From assembly GCF_025685605.1 (NCBI RefSeq), contig NZ_JAGTUT010000001.1, positions 2,170,001 to 2,234,000 of the forward strand: DNA of 64,000 bases. The letters are read 5' to 3'. The notes below the pieces were generated by a model. That model saw nothing but the letters and a program-made list of their open reading frames with translations, searched no databases and had not been told where the DNA came from. Both the position numbers and the translations under genes were made by a program. This document shows, one piece after another, positions 10,435 through 18,507 of the stretch. Numbering within the stretch: the first letter of the stretch is position 1; the number at the start of each line of letters is the position of its first letter. The stretch is from Granulicella arctica (GTDB lineage Bacteria > Acidobacteriota > Terriglobia > Terriglobales > Acidobacteriaceae).

Positions 10435-10699
10435 GGCGGAACGCGCTCCTGCTTGGAGTAATTTTGCGGAATAGTACAGCTCGTGTGAGGCGGAGCTATT
10501 CCTGGGTTGTTACGGGATCGTTGGGGATAACTTGCGGCTAAACCGCGGTGGCAAACCCGATGACCTCGGATGGGTCGGGGTATTCGAAGGCACACGTCCC
10601 CAGCGAACCACAGAATATCATATGTTTAGACGTTCTCTACATCGAAAAGACTCAAGCCGCTCCAGACCACCATGAACATTGGGTGCTCGCGATGCAGTG
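10435..10699. other. Gap upstream of rpoD with a weak promoter candidate
   Basis: No gene is seen. On the minus strand a TATGAT hexamer (plus positions 10617-10622) could be a -10 box for rpoD, with only a poor -35 at 17 bp. If used, it gives an untranslated leader of nearly 180 bases. The gap separates rpoD from the flippase stop, so rpoD probably has its own promoter. Confidence 0.3.
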
Positions 10700-12229
10700 C
10701 TAGATCTTCCCCGGTTCGGGAGTAGCGAATCTGCCGGAAAACTGACTCATAATCCTGCGGATGACGTCACGAACGCCGAAGAGTTGCCAGGCGATGGCGG
10801 CGATCACGCCTCCAGCGCTTACGGCGATGACCACCTGCCAGATGAGATGGAATGTAGCTGTCTTTTGAAGCAGCAGGAGGGCGATCAGGAGAGCTGGTAC
10901 GCAGATCGCGATCAGCCTGCGCAGGAAGGTGAGCTCGAGGGGTTCGATGGCGGCGAAGAGCTTGATGTTGAGGCGCATGATGAAGATCATCTGGAAGACC
11001 TCGGCGGAGAGCCAGATCCACAGGAAGCCTGTGACGCCGGCGCGCGGCACGAGCAGCAGCGAGAGTACGGTCATGACGATGTAGCTGCCGAGCATGATCT
11101 TCGATAGTTCTTCATGAGTATTGGTCGAGAACTGGAACTGGAATTTGTGTTCCTTGAGGCTGATGACCATCGAGATTGCGGCGGCGAGCATGTAGGGATA
11201 AGGAGAAAAGAGCTCGGCCTTCTTGTGCATCCAGACGGTGATGAGCACGGGCGAGATCATCAGCACGCCGGTGTTGACGAGCGGGATGAGGAAGAAGATG
11301 AAGCGCTCGGAGTAGTCGTAGAGCAGGACCAGCGCGGGCCAGTCGCTGCGACCGAAGAGCGTCGTGATCTCAGCGCCCATCGATTGCGTGAACATTGCGA
11401 GAATTTGCCGACACATGGAGAAGACAAGCCGCATGACGATGAATCCGGCTACGGCTACCGGCCCGAGGGAGCGCTGAAGGACGATCAATGGAGCCTGATA
11501 GGTCAGGAAGTTGGCTATGGTGATCAGGCCGAAGTAGCCGCTCGGCTTGAGGATGGCTGCGACGGCTGCTTGATCCCAGTAGCGGATGTGGGGGAAGAGT
11601 GAAGGAGCGATGCGGCGGATGTCGACCAGCACACAGACGATCGAGATCAGCATCGTGATGACCTGAACACCGGCCAGGATGGGAAAAGGCAGCTTGAGCG
11701 AAACGCAGGCCAACAGGCTGAGGGAGGTCAGCAGCGTCTGGAAGTTACCCCAATGGGCGCCGCGATGCGCCAGCGCTACTCCCATAAAGAGGCCGGTGAG
11801 GTACCCGTAGAGGATGTTCAACAAGACCTGGCAGGCGAGGAGGTATGCCGCCAGTTGCGTGGCGCGACGACCGATATCCAGCCTGAGATAGCTATCGAGC
11901 GGCAGCGCGAATACGACGAGGCAGACCACCATTGCGCTTAGGATGATGCCAAGCAGAAGGCGCAGGGCGGTCGATTGCCGGACCTGGTAGTCCTCCATGT
12001 CGCCGCGGTTGTAGCGGACGGCAAGATCCTGATTCATATAGGTTTGCACGCCGAAGTTGAGCATCCCGATGGCGGCGACCGCGCCCGAAAGGACGCCCCA
12101 TTCCCCGAATCCCGAGGTCGAGTAGCGTGCGATAAAGATCGGAGGCACGATGACCTGCTGAATAACCGTCAGCAGGCGTCCCGTAAACATAGCGCCCAGG
12201 TTCTTAAGAATGCGTGTAAAGCCAGCCAT
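10700..12229 (-). CDS. Polysaccharide flippase (Wzx/MOP superfamily)
   Basis: The 509-residue product is almost entirely hydrophobic, with 12 or more predicted helices and short basic loops. It opens with NLGAMFTGRLLTVIQQVIVPPIFIARY, cut here only in description, a first-helix pattern typical of MOP-type lipid-linked oligosaccharide flippases. Such proteins move polyprenyl-linked sugar units across the inner membrane for O-antigen or exopolysaccharide. No polysaccharide cluster surrounds it, though GT2 and GT39-like genes are 2-6 kb away. It sits between dnaG and rpoD, codirectional, 100 bp after dnaG. The specific glycan cannot be inferred. Confidence 0.82.
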   Translation of the reverse strand: MAGFTRILKNLGAMFTGRLLTVIQQVIVPPIFIARYSTSGFGEWGVLSGAVAAIGMLNFGVQTYMNQDLAVRYNRGDMEDYQVRQSTALRLLLGIILSAMVVCLVVFALPLDSYLRLDIGRRATQLAAYLLACQVLLNILYGYLTGLFMGVALAHRGAHWGNFQTLLTSLSLLACVSLKLPFPILAGVQVITMLISIVCVLVDIRRIAPSLFPHIRYWDQAAVAAILKPSGYFGLITIANFLTYQAPLIVLQRSLGPVAVAGFIVMRLVFSMCRQILAMFTQSMGAEITTLFGRSDWPALVLLYDYSERFIFFLIPLVNTGVLMISPVLITVWMHKKAELFSPYPYMLAAAISMVISLKEHKFQFQFSTNTHEELSKIMLGSYIVMTVLSLLLVPRAGVTGFLWIWLSAEVFQMIFIMRLNIKLFAAIEPLELTFLRRLIAICVPALLIALLLLQKTATFHLIWQVVIAVSAGGVIAAIAWQLFGVRDVIRRIMSQFSGRFATPEPGKI

Positions 12230-12329
12230 CAGGGGTGTGCAGTCTCTCCTGCGAGTACCGTCTAAGTGATTCTACCGTGTGAGATGCATTCGACTGGCCC
12301 AGTTCGGGAACGGCTCGCCCCTCCACCGC

Positions 12330-14111
12330 CTAGTGGAGGCGGAGTGCGCGGTCGATCTGCAGTTTCTCGGTCGTGAGTTGGGCGAGCATCTCCTGATCGT
12401 TCCGGCGGTCGGCTTCGGCGATCATGGTCCGCAGTTCTCGCTGGCGACGCTCGAGCCGGCGATGCTCCAGGGTGTGTAGCGCGTTTTCGACGCGCTCCGG
12501 CATGGTGAGCTGCTCGCCGTCGCCGGGCTCGTCGGCGTGCATCAGAACGCGAGCGAGCGTGGCCCGGCTTTCTTGATCCTGGGCGATGTCGAGAGGATTT
12601 TCCGGAGCAGGGGCGTTCGACAGTGCTTCGAGCAGCGTGGCGGTAGGCAGGCTCTCGTACCACTCGGGGTGCTGGAGCAACTGGTCGGCTGCCATCGTGC
12701 GGGCAGGATCGGACTCGGGCAGAACCAGTGCGCGGAGCAGGATGCGCTCTGTTTCGGTAGCAGGTTCGTGGCTGTGGGAGCGGACGCTCTCCTTGCGCTG
12801 CGCCGCCGCCTGCTTCAGCTCCTCGCGCATGACGGAAGAGTCGATGCCGAGCTTCTGGGCGGCGTCGGCGGCAAACTCGTCGCGATGGATGCGATTCGGC
12901 ATGCGGCGGATGTGCGGCAGCAGGAAGTTGAGGGCTTTTACCTTGGCGTCGGGCGAGCGCGAGGGGAACATCTGCCGGGCGCGCTCGATGAGGTAATCGG
13001 AGTGGCGCTGGGCACCGCGGAGGGCTGCCATGTACGCCTTGATGCCGTGCTCGCGGACGTAACGGTCGGGATCGAGACCGCCTTCAAGGGCGACAACTTT
13101 GACGGTGAAGTCCTCCTCTGTGAGCATCGCGATGGATTTTTCAGCGGCGTTGGCCCCTGCGGTGTCGGGGTCGAAGTTGACGATGACCTGCTTGGTGAAG
13201 CGGCTAAGGAGGCGCACCTGCATCTCCGTGAACGCCGTGCCCGAGGTGGCGAGGACGTTCTTGACCCCGGCCATGTAGACCGAGATGCAGTCCATCTGGC
13301 CCTCGACCAGCAGGGCGAAGTCGAGCGTACGCATGTCGGCCTTGGCCTTGTCGAGATTGAAGAGCACCTGACCCTTGGAGTAGAGCGGAGTCTCGGGGGA
13401 GTTCATGTACTTCGGGCCGGACTTCTCGTCAGAGTCGAGCGCGCGGGCGGTGAAAGCGATCACCTTGCCCTGCTCGTTCGCGATGGGAAAGGTAATTCGC
13501 TTGCGGAAGCGGGCGTACATGGGACCGCCGGAGCCATCGGCCTGCTCCTTGGAGCTGAATAGACCGCTGGCGCGCATCACCTCCTCCGAGAAGTGGGCCT
13601 TGAGGCGGTCACGCATGTCGTTGAAGTCGTCGGGCGCGTAGCCCATTCGGAACTTGGCGACAGTCTCGGGGGCGATCTGGCGACCGGTCAGGTACTCGCG
13701 GGCGCGAGCCGCCTCGGGCGACTTGAGCTGCGCCTCGAAGTACTGGGTTGCCGCCTCGTGGATGTTGATGAGTTGGCCGCGTAGACCGGCTTCGCGGGCC
13801 TCTTCGGGCGAGCTGAACTCGCGCTTCGGCATCGCTACGCCTGCTTTGGTGGCGACCGAGCGGACGGCCTCGGGGAAGCTGACGTTCTCAAGCTTCATCA
13901 CGAAGGTGAAGACGTCCCCCTTTTCGTGGCAGCCGAAGCAGTAGAAGTAGCCGTGGGCGGCGTTGACCGAAAAGGAGCCGGTTTTCTCTTTGTGGAAGGG
14001 ACACAGGCCGGTGTAGTTCTGCGCGCCGCTCTTCTTCAGCCGCACGTAGTCGCCGATGATGCGGACGATGTCCACCTGCGCTTTTAGAGTCTGTGCGAAG
14101 TTATCTGCCAT
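12330..14111 (-). CDS. dnaG: DNA primase DnaG
   Basis: DnaG makes RNA primers at the replication fork. From the ATG at 14111 the protein has 593 residues. The CHC2 zinc ribbon uses Cys37, His40, Cys58 and Cys61. The TOPRIM catalytic core follows, with [16 protein letters not shown] carrying the key Glu and NFDPDTAG the acidic pair. The C-terminal third, which binds DnaB helicase, is Gln/Arg/Glu rich and less conserved, ending in a coiled-coil-like [21 protein letters not shown] at 14117 could add two residues. It heads a minus-strand run with the flippase and rpoD. Confidence 0.97.
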   Translation of the reverse strand: MADNFAQTLKAQVDIVRIIGDYVRLKKSGAQNYTGLCPFHKEKTGSFSVNAAHGYFYCFGCHEKGDVFTFVMKLENVSFPEAVRSVATKAGVAMPKREFSSPEEAREAGLRGQLINIHEAATQYFEAQLKSPEAARAREYLTGRQIAPETVAKFRMGYAPDDFNDMRDRLKAHFSEEVMRASGLFSSKEQADGSGGPMYARFRKRITFPIANEQGKVIAFTARALDSDEKSGPKYMNSPETPLYSKGQVLFNLDKAKADMRTLDFALLVEGQMDCISVYMAGVKNVLATSGTAFTEMQVRLLSRFTKQVIVNFDPDTAGANAAEKSIAMLTEEDFTVKVVALEGGLDPDRYVREHGIKAYMAALRGAQRHSDYLIERARQMFPSRSPDAKVKALNFLLPHIRRMPNRIHRDEFAADAAQKLGIDSSVMREELKQAAAQRKESVRSHSHEPATETERILLRALVLPESDPARTMAADQLLQHPEWYESLPTATLLEALSNAPAPENPLDIAQDQESRATLARVLMHADEPGDGEQLTMPERVENALHTLEHRRLERRQRELRTMIAEADRRNDQEMLAQLTTEKLQIDRALRLH

Positions 14112-14179
14112 GGCCAAACCTAGTTTAGAGGAACAGGCCTCAGCTCTTTCGGAGTCGTAAGATAACGAGACGAGGAAAT

Positions 14180-14548
14180 ATGATTGCTTCGGTCAATTTG
14201 AACACCGCCCTGGAGGGGCTGATCGATCACTGGTCGCCAAAGGTTGTCGGTCGCGTCAACGATCAATACGTCAAGGTGGCGAAACTGATCGGCGAGTTTA
14301 CCTGGCATAAGCATGTGGATGAGGATGAGCTCTTTCAGGTGATCCGGGGATCCATGCGAATCCAGATTGAGGGCCAGCCCGATGTCAGGCTGAACGCCGG
14401 AGACTTCTGCGTGGTTCCACGGGGCACGATGCACAATCCGATCGCTGAGCAGGAGTGCTGGATCATGCTGATCGAGACCGTCACGACGAAACATACGGGC
14501 GATGTGGAGACGCCGAGGACACGTTCGATCGAAGAGCAACTCGCCTGA
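14180..14548 (+). CDS. Cupin-domain protein
   Basis: The 122-residue protein is one small beta-barrel. The first cupin motif reads HKHVDEDELFQVIRG (two His and a Glu for a metal) and the second PRGTMHNP (third His). The first part, VVGRVNDQYVKVAKLIGEF, matches the short cupins often annotated as mannose-6-phosphate isomerase-like. Its substrate is unknown. ATG at 14180 follows GAGGAAAT at good spacing. It is divergent from dnaG (68 bp) and 61 bp ahead of the M42 peptidase, so the two plus-strand genes could share a transcript. Confidence 0.85.
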   Translation: MIASVNLNTALEGLIDHWSPKVVGRVNDQYVKVAKLIGEFTWHKHVDEDELFQVIRGSMRIQIEGQPDVRLNAGDFCVVPRGTMHNPIAEQECWIMLIETVTTKHTGDVETPRTRSIEEQLA

Positions 14549-14609
14549 CTTCGGTGTTCTGTGGGCTTGTGTGTGAGTCTGAGTGACCGCTCTTGATACA
14601 CTCCGACCC

Positions 14610-15758
14610 ATGAAGCCCACATTTCTTCTTCTGTTCCTTTTGATCGGCCCTATCCTCGCGCCAGCCCAGCAGCCTGACCGTACCGAGCAGTTGCTGCAGC
14701 GTCTCGCCGATGCGCCAGGGCCGCCGGGATTTGAGGAGCCGGTTCGTGCCCTGATGGCCGCTGAGTTGAAGCCATTTGTGACCGTGCCGATCCGCTATGA
14801 CGGCATGGGTTCCCTTGTCGCGCAGCAGGGAGCGACCGGCCCGCGCATCATGATCGACGCCCATATGGATGAGCTTGGCGGCATGATCCGGCGGGTTACG
14901 CCGAATGGCTTTCTGACCATGCAGATGCTCGGCGGCTGGCTCGATCAGGCGCTGGTCGATCAGCGTTGGATCATCATCGGCAGCAAGGGGCCGGTGCACG
15001 CCGTCACCGGGATTCGGGATATTCACGTGGTTCCGGCGGAGGAGCGGACGCGCGTCTTCTCGCGCGATCAGATGTACCTCGATGTGGGGGCGAAGGACGC
15101 GCAGGCAGTTGCGGCGCTGGGCATCTCCGCTGGCGATCCTGTCGTTCCTGATTCACCGTTCCTCAACCTCAATGGCACCGGCAACTATCTTGCCAAGGCG
15201 TGGGACGACCGGATCGGGCTCGCTGTACTCTGCGAGGCGATGCGTCGCACTGCTTCGCTGCCCCATGCGAATCAGCTCTTCTATGTCGCTACGACGCAGG
15301 AGGAGGTTGGGCTACGAGGGGCGCGAACCGCAGCACAGGCCGTGAAACCGGATATCGGCATCGCGATCGAGGGCGGCATTGCGGGCGATACCTTCGGCGG
15401 TCATCCTGAGGAGACGCAGGCGAAGCAGGGTGCCGGACCCGGCCTCTTCCTCTACGACTCGAGCACAATTGCCAACCGTAAGATGGTTGCCTTTGTGCGC
15501 AAGACAGCAGCGGACAAGTCGCTTCCACTGCAAACAGACGTTGTGCAGGGCTATGGGGATGACTCGGCCGAGTTGCAGACCGCCGCAGGGGGCGCACCTA
15601 CGGTCAATCTCGTCGTCCCGATCCGCTACACACATGCTCATAACGGCATTGTCAATCGCAAAGACTTCGACCAGACAGTTGATCTTGTCGTTGCGATGCT
15701 GCTTCAACTCGATGCGAAGACGGTCGAGGAGTTGCGCGACTTCACACCCAAGCCTTAA
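14610..15758 (+). CDS. Exported M42-family metallo-aminopeptidase
   Basis: From the ATG at 14610 the protein has 382 residues and starts with a signal peptide (hydrophobic core residues 4-17, APA before a cleavage near 19). The M42 two-metal site is complete: His85 and Asp87 in DAHMDELGG, Asp199/Asp200 in KAWDDRIG, the catalytic pair Glu231/Glu232 in TTQEEVGLRGA, Glu254 in IAIEGG and a C-terminal His in RYTHAHNG. These enzymes trim N-terminal residues from peptides as large shells. Family members are usually cytoplasmic, so export to the periplasm is unusual. A shared hairpin ends the gene. Confidence 0.9.
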   Translation: MKPTFLLLFLLIGPILAPAQQPDRTEQLLQRLADAPGPPGFEEPVRALMAAELKPFVTVPIRYDGMGSLVAQQGATGPRIMIDAHMDELGGMIRRVTPNGFLTMQMLGGWLDQALVDQRWIIIGSKGPVHAVTGIRDIHVVPAEERTRVFSRDQMYLDVGAKDAQAVAALGISAGDPVVPDSPFLNLNGTGNYLAKAWDDRIGLAVLCEAMRRTASLPHANQLFYVATTQEEVGLRGARTAAQAVKPDIGIAIEGGIAGDTFGGHPEETQAKQGAGPGLFLYDSSTIANRKMVAFVRKTAADKSLPLQTDVVQGYGDDSAELQTAAGGAPTVNLVVPIRYTHAHNGIVNRKDFDQTVDLVVAMLLQLDAKTVEELRDFTPKP

Positions 15759-15763
15759 ACGAC

Positions 15764-15808
15764 GAATAGCCCAGAGCGGCGGATTCACAACTGCGCTCTG
15801 GGCTATTC
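15764..15808. terminator. Bidirectional terminator between M42 peptidase and csbD
   Basis: GAATAGCCCAGAGCG at 15764-15778 pairs perfectly with CGCTCTGGGCTATTC at 15794-15808 around a 15-base loop. It lies between two convergent genes and can serve both. Confidence 0.8.
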
Positions 15809-15822
15809 AAGATATTGGAGAC

Positions 15823-16092
15823 TTACTCGTGCTCGACCTTGATCTCGTGCTCCTGGTCAAATGCCCGTGCCCGCTCTGACTTTAACTCAGCATCGGCCTT
15901 CGAAGCGCGTGCCTGATCGATCAAGTTGTTGCCCGCATCTTTCACGTTGCCCCATGCTTCGCGAGCACCTCCTTTAAGCTGATCTTCCTTGCCGGCGATC
16001 TTGAGCCCTTCGTCGCCAACCAACGTGCCTGCAGCCTCCTCGATTCGGCCACCGATCTTCTGCAAAACGCCCTTTACCTGGTCACCATTCAT
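15823..16092 (-). CDS. CsbD-family general stress protein
   Basis: An 89-residue hydrophilic protein with the CsbD pattern: MNGDQVKGVLQKIGGRIEEA, then AGKEDQLKGGAREAWGNVKDA. Members are abundant under stress in many bacteria, but their biochemical role is unknown. The C-terminal 30 residues are highly charged and probably helical or disordered. The ATG at 16092 has GAGGAG 7 bp upstream, an excellent ribosome-binding site. Monocistronic between a shared terminator and a divergent gene. Confidence 0.92.
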   Translation of the reverse strand: MNGDQVKGVLQKIGGRIEEAAGTLVGDEGLKIAGKEDQLKGGAREAWGNVKDAGNNLIDQARASKADAELKSERARAFDQEHEIKVEHE

Positions 16093-16271
16093 AGCTCACT
16101 CCTCATACTTCATTTTGTAGGGTGCAGCAAAAAGACACGAGGTTGGCTGGAGAAAATTGCTCGAATTCGGAACTTACCTGTTGAGCCTGTGTTGGTATGA
16201 AGCGAGCAGACAATCGAAGGAGCTAAACTCCACGGATTGCAATTACATACAAGCACGATCTAAGGACGATT

Positions 16272-17561
16272 ATGAAACTCAACCCAATTCGCAAACTTGC
16301 TATCGCCGCGGCACTTGCACTCTCCCCGCTCGCCTCCTTTGCCGGTGTGTTTATCGGCATCTCGGTCAATATTGCGCCACCCGCGTTGCCCATATACGTG
16401 CAACCGCCGCTTCCTGCGCCCGGCTACCTGTGGACGCCTGGCTACTGGGCCTACGGCGAGGCTGGCTACTACTGGGTCCCCGGAGTCTGGGTGCAGCCGC
16501 CGTCGGTCGGTGTCCTGTGGACGCCTGGCTATTGGGGATTTGCGGGCGGCTCTTATGGCTGGCATGGAGGCTACTGGGGCCCGCACGTCGGCTTCTACGG
16601 CGGTGTGAATTACGGCTTCGGCTTCGGCGGGATCGGCTTCGCCGGTGGCGAATGGCGTGGCGGAGCGTTTGCCTACAATGGCGCTGTCAATAACTTCGGC
16701 AGTGTCCACGTCACGAACGTCTATCGCAACACCACGATCGTGCAGCAGAACACCATCATCAACAACAATCACACCAGCTTCAATGGACCGGGTGGCGTCG
16801 TTCGCCAGGCCAGCCCGCAGGAGTCGCAGTTCGCGAACGAGCACCACTTCCAGCCTACGGCGAACCAGATGTCGCACCAGACCTTTGCCAGCCAGGATCG
16901 TGGACAGCTCGCCTCAGTGAACCAGGGACGACCGGCGACGATGGCCGCTGCAAATCCTAACTCCTATCACCAGGTGGCGCAGCAGCATGCACAGGCGCAG
17001 CCTATCTCCGCGGCTGATCGCACCGCAGGCAAGGCTTACCAGCCGAACCAGCGTGCTGCCAACCAGGACCAACGCGTAGCGAATGGTTTGCGCAGTGGGC
17101 AGATGACCTCCGGTGAAGCGGCGCGCGCCGATCAGCGCCAGTCGAACATCGACAGCCAGGTGAAAAACGATCGTGCGGCAAACGGCGGCACGCTTACCGG
17201 CCAGGAGCGTCAGCAGGTCAATAAGGAGCAGAACGGGGCGAGCCGGCAGATCTACAACGAGAACCATAACGGCAACACGATTGCACCTAACGCAGTCGAT
17301 AACCGTGAGGCTAATCAACAGCAGCGGACAGCCAATGGTCTCCGCAGCGGTCAGACGACTGCCGGCGAGGCAGGTCGCACGAACCAGCGCCAGGCGAACG
17401 TCGCCCAGCAGGTGCATAACGATCGCACAGCGAACGGCGGCGCTCTGAATCAGCAGCAGAAACAGCAGGTCAATCGCGAGCAGAACAACAACAGCCGCCA
17501 GATCAACAACCAGAAGCATAACGAGAATACTCATCCCGAACCGCGCGGCGAGAGGAAGTAG
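16272..17561 (+). CDS. Secreted YXWGXW-repeat protein with duplicated Gln/Asn-rich C-terminus
   Basis: The 429-residue protein has a signal peptide cleaved near Ala24. Residues 40-130 carry aromatic WTPGYW/YYWVPGVW/WTPGYWGF blocks followed by Gly-Tyr-Phe-rich sequence, the YXWGXW repeat known from exported proteins of unknown role in proteobacteria and acidobacteria. From about residue 264 the chain is rich in Gln, Asn, Arg and Ala, with two copies of an 84-residue unit starting at 264 and 348. No enzyme motif is seen. The ATG has AAGGA 6 bp upstream. A role at the cell surface or in the envelope is a guess. Confidence 0.85.
   Translation: MKLNPIRKLAIAAALALSPLASFAGVFIGISVNIAPPALPIYVQPPLPAPGYLWTPGYWAYGEAGYYWVPGVWVQPPSVGVLWTPGYWGFAGGSYGWHGGYWGPHVGFYGGVNYGFGFGGIGFAGGEWRGGAFAYNGAVNNFGSVHVTNVYRNTTIVQQNTIINNNHTSFNGPGGVVRQASPQESQFANEHHFQPTANQMSHQTFASQDRGQLASVNQGRPATMAAANPNSYHQVAQQHAQAQPISAADRTAGKAYQPNQRAANQDQRVANGLRSGQMTSGEAARADQRQSNIDSQVKNDRAANGGTLTGQERQQVNKEQNGASRQIYNENHNGNTIAPNAVDNREANQQQRTANGLRSGQTTAGEAGRTNQRQANVAQQVHNDRTANGGALNQQQKQQVNREQNNNSRQINNQKHNENTHPEPRGERK
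17061..17530 (+). repeat. Two tandem 252-bp coding repeats
   Basis: The unit beginning AAC CAG GAC CAA CGC at 17061 recurs at 17313 as AAT CAA CAG CAG CGG, exactly 252 bp (84 codons) later. Protein landmarks repeat in order: ANGLRSGQ, T-S/A-GEA, NDRAANGG/NDRTANGG, QQVN-K/R-EQN, SRQI. Codon choice differs between copies, so the duplication is old. Confidence 0.8.
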
Positions 17562-17581
17562 TACGTCAACACAGTGTTAAT

Positions 17582-17615
17582 AAGAAGGGCTGCCATGAAC
17601 GTGGCAGCCCTTCTT
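17582..17615 (+). terminator. Terminator after the YXWGXW gene
   Basis: AAGAAGGGCTGCCA pairs perfectly with TGGCAGCCCTTCTT around a 6-base loop, followed by TCTT. Strong intrinsic-type terminator. Confidence 0.85.
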
Positions 17616-17678
17616 TCTTGCCGCTCACGTCTGCATTGCTTGGGGAACGAAGCCGCCCGCAGCCTAGAATGAAGCTGC

Positions 17679-18437
17679 ATGCTTACACAGGATCAACTGG
17701 ATCGCGTCGCTGTCGTCCTTATCCGTGCCCGCAATCCAAATAACATCGGTGCCGTCGCAAGAGCGATGCACGACTTTGGCTTTCGCGATCTGCGAATCGT
17801 AAATGAGTACACGGTTGCCTTTCAGGATGCCCGCTCTGCAGTCGATGCGTCTGAGGTGATTGCTGCGGCACGGGAGTTCGCTAGTGTTGCTGAAGCTGTT
17901 GCGGACTGTAGCCTGGTGGCCGGGACCACCGCCGTCGGCGAGCGCGACCTCGACCATCCCCTCCATGAGCTACCCCATGCGGCATCGTTGCTCCGTGCTG
18001 CACTGGCCACTCCTGACGCACGCATTGCACTTCTCTTCGGCTCGGAGAAGACAGGTCTCTCGAACGAGGAGTTGAGCCATTGCAACTGGCTGATGACGAT
18101 TCCCATGCATCGGAGGGAGGGCACGCGGCATCCATCGATGAACCTTGGTCAGGCTGCGGCGGTCTGCCTCTTCGAGCTTGTTCGCGACGCGAGCACGTCC
18201 GCTCAAGCGATTGCCCAACAACCCACCGCAGGCGATCTTGAGCGGCTCACCACCCTGCTTACGGAGGTGCTCGAGCGTACCGGCTACAGCCGACGTCACC
18301 CAGCTAACTGTGATCCTGCACAGCTTCGCAGGCTCACCCGCAGGATGGTACTCGACCCGCGCGATGCGGCGGTATGGACAGGAATTCTGCGCCAGGTGGT
18401 CTGGAAGCTGAATCGCAGCACAGATGCCAGCGAATGA
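17679..18437 (+). CDS. SPOUT-class tRNA/rRNA methyltransferase (TrmJ-like)
   Basis: The 252-residue protein has the knot-forming SPOUT motifs: NPNNIGAVARAMHDFG near the start, LLFGSEKTGLSNEEL in the middle, and SMNLGQAAAVCLFEL, which form the S-adenosylmethionine pocket. The length and a helical C-terminal extension match TrmJ, which 2'-O-methylates position 32 of some tRNAs; other TrmH-family specificities cannot be excluded. The ATG at 17679 has only a weak ribosome-binding site. The gene stands alone between a terminator and the S9 peptidase 70 bp on. Confidence 0.88.
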   Translation: MLTQDQLDRVAVVLIRARNPNNIGAVARAMHDFGFRDLRIVNEYTVAFQDARSAVDASEVIAAAREFASVAEAVADCSLVAGTTAVGERDLDHPLHELPHAASLLRAALATPDARIALLFGSEKTGLSNEELSHCNWLMTIPMHRREGTRHPSMNLGQAAAVCLFELVRDASTSAQAIAQQPTAGDLERLTTLLTEVLERTGYSRRHPANCDPAQLRRLTRRMVLDPRDAAVWTGILRQVVWKLNRSTDASE

Positions 18438-18507
18438 AGCGGGCTGCTAGACTGGCCTCACGCCGAAGTAGACAGATTGTCTGACCACGTAGCAATGGAG
18501 ACGAAGA

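Noticed and set aside
12537..13562. 341-codon open frame on the plus strand
   Set aside because: It is opposite the core of dnaG and has low-complexity Gly/Leu/Val composition.
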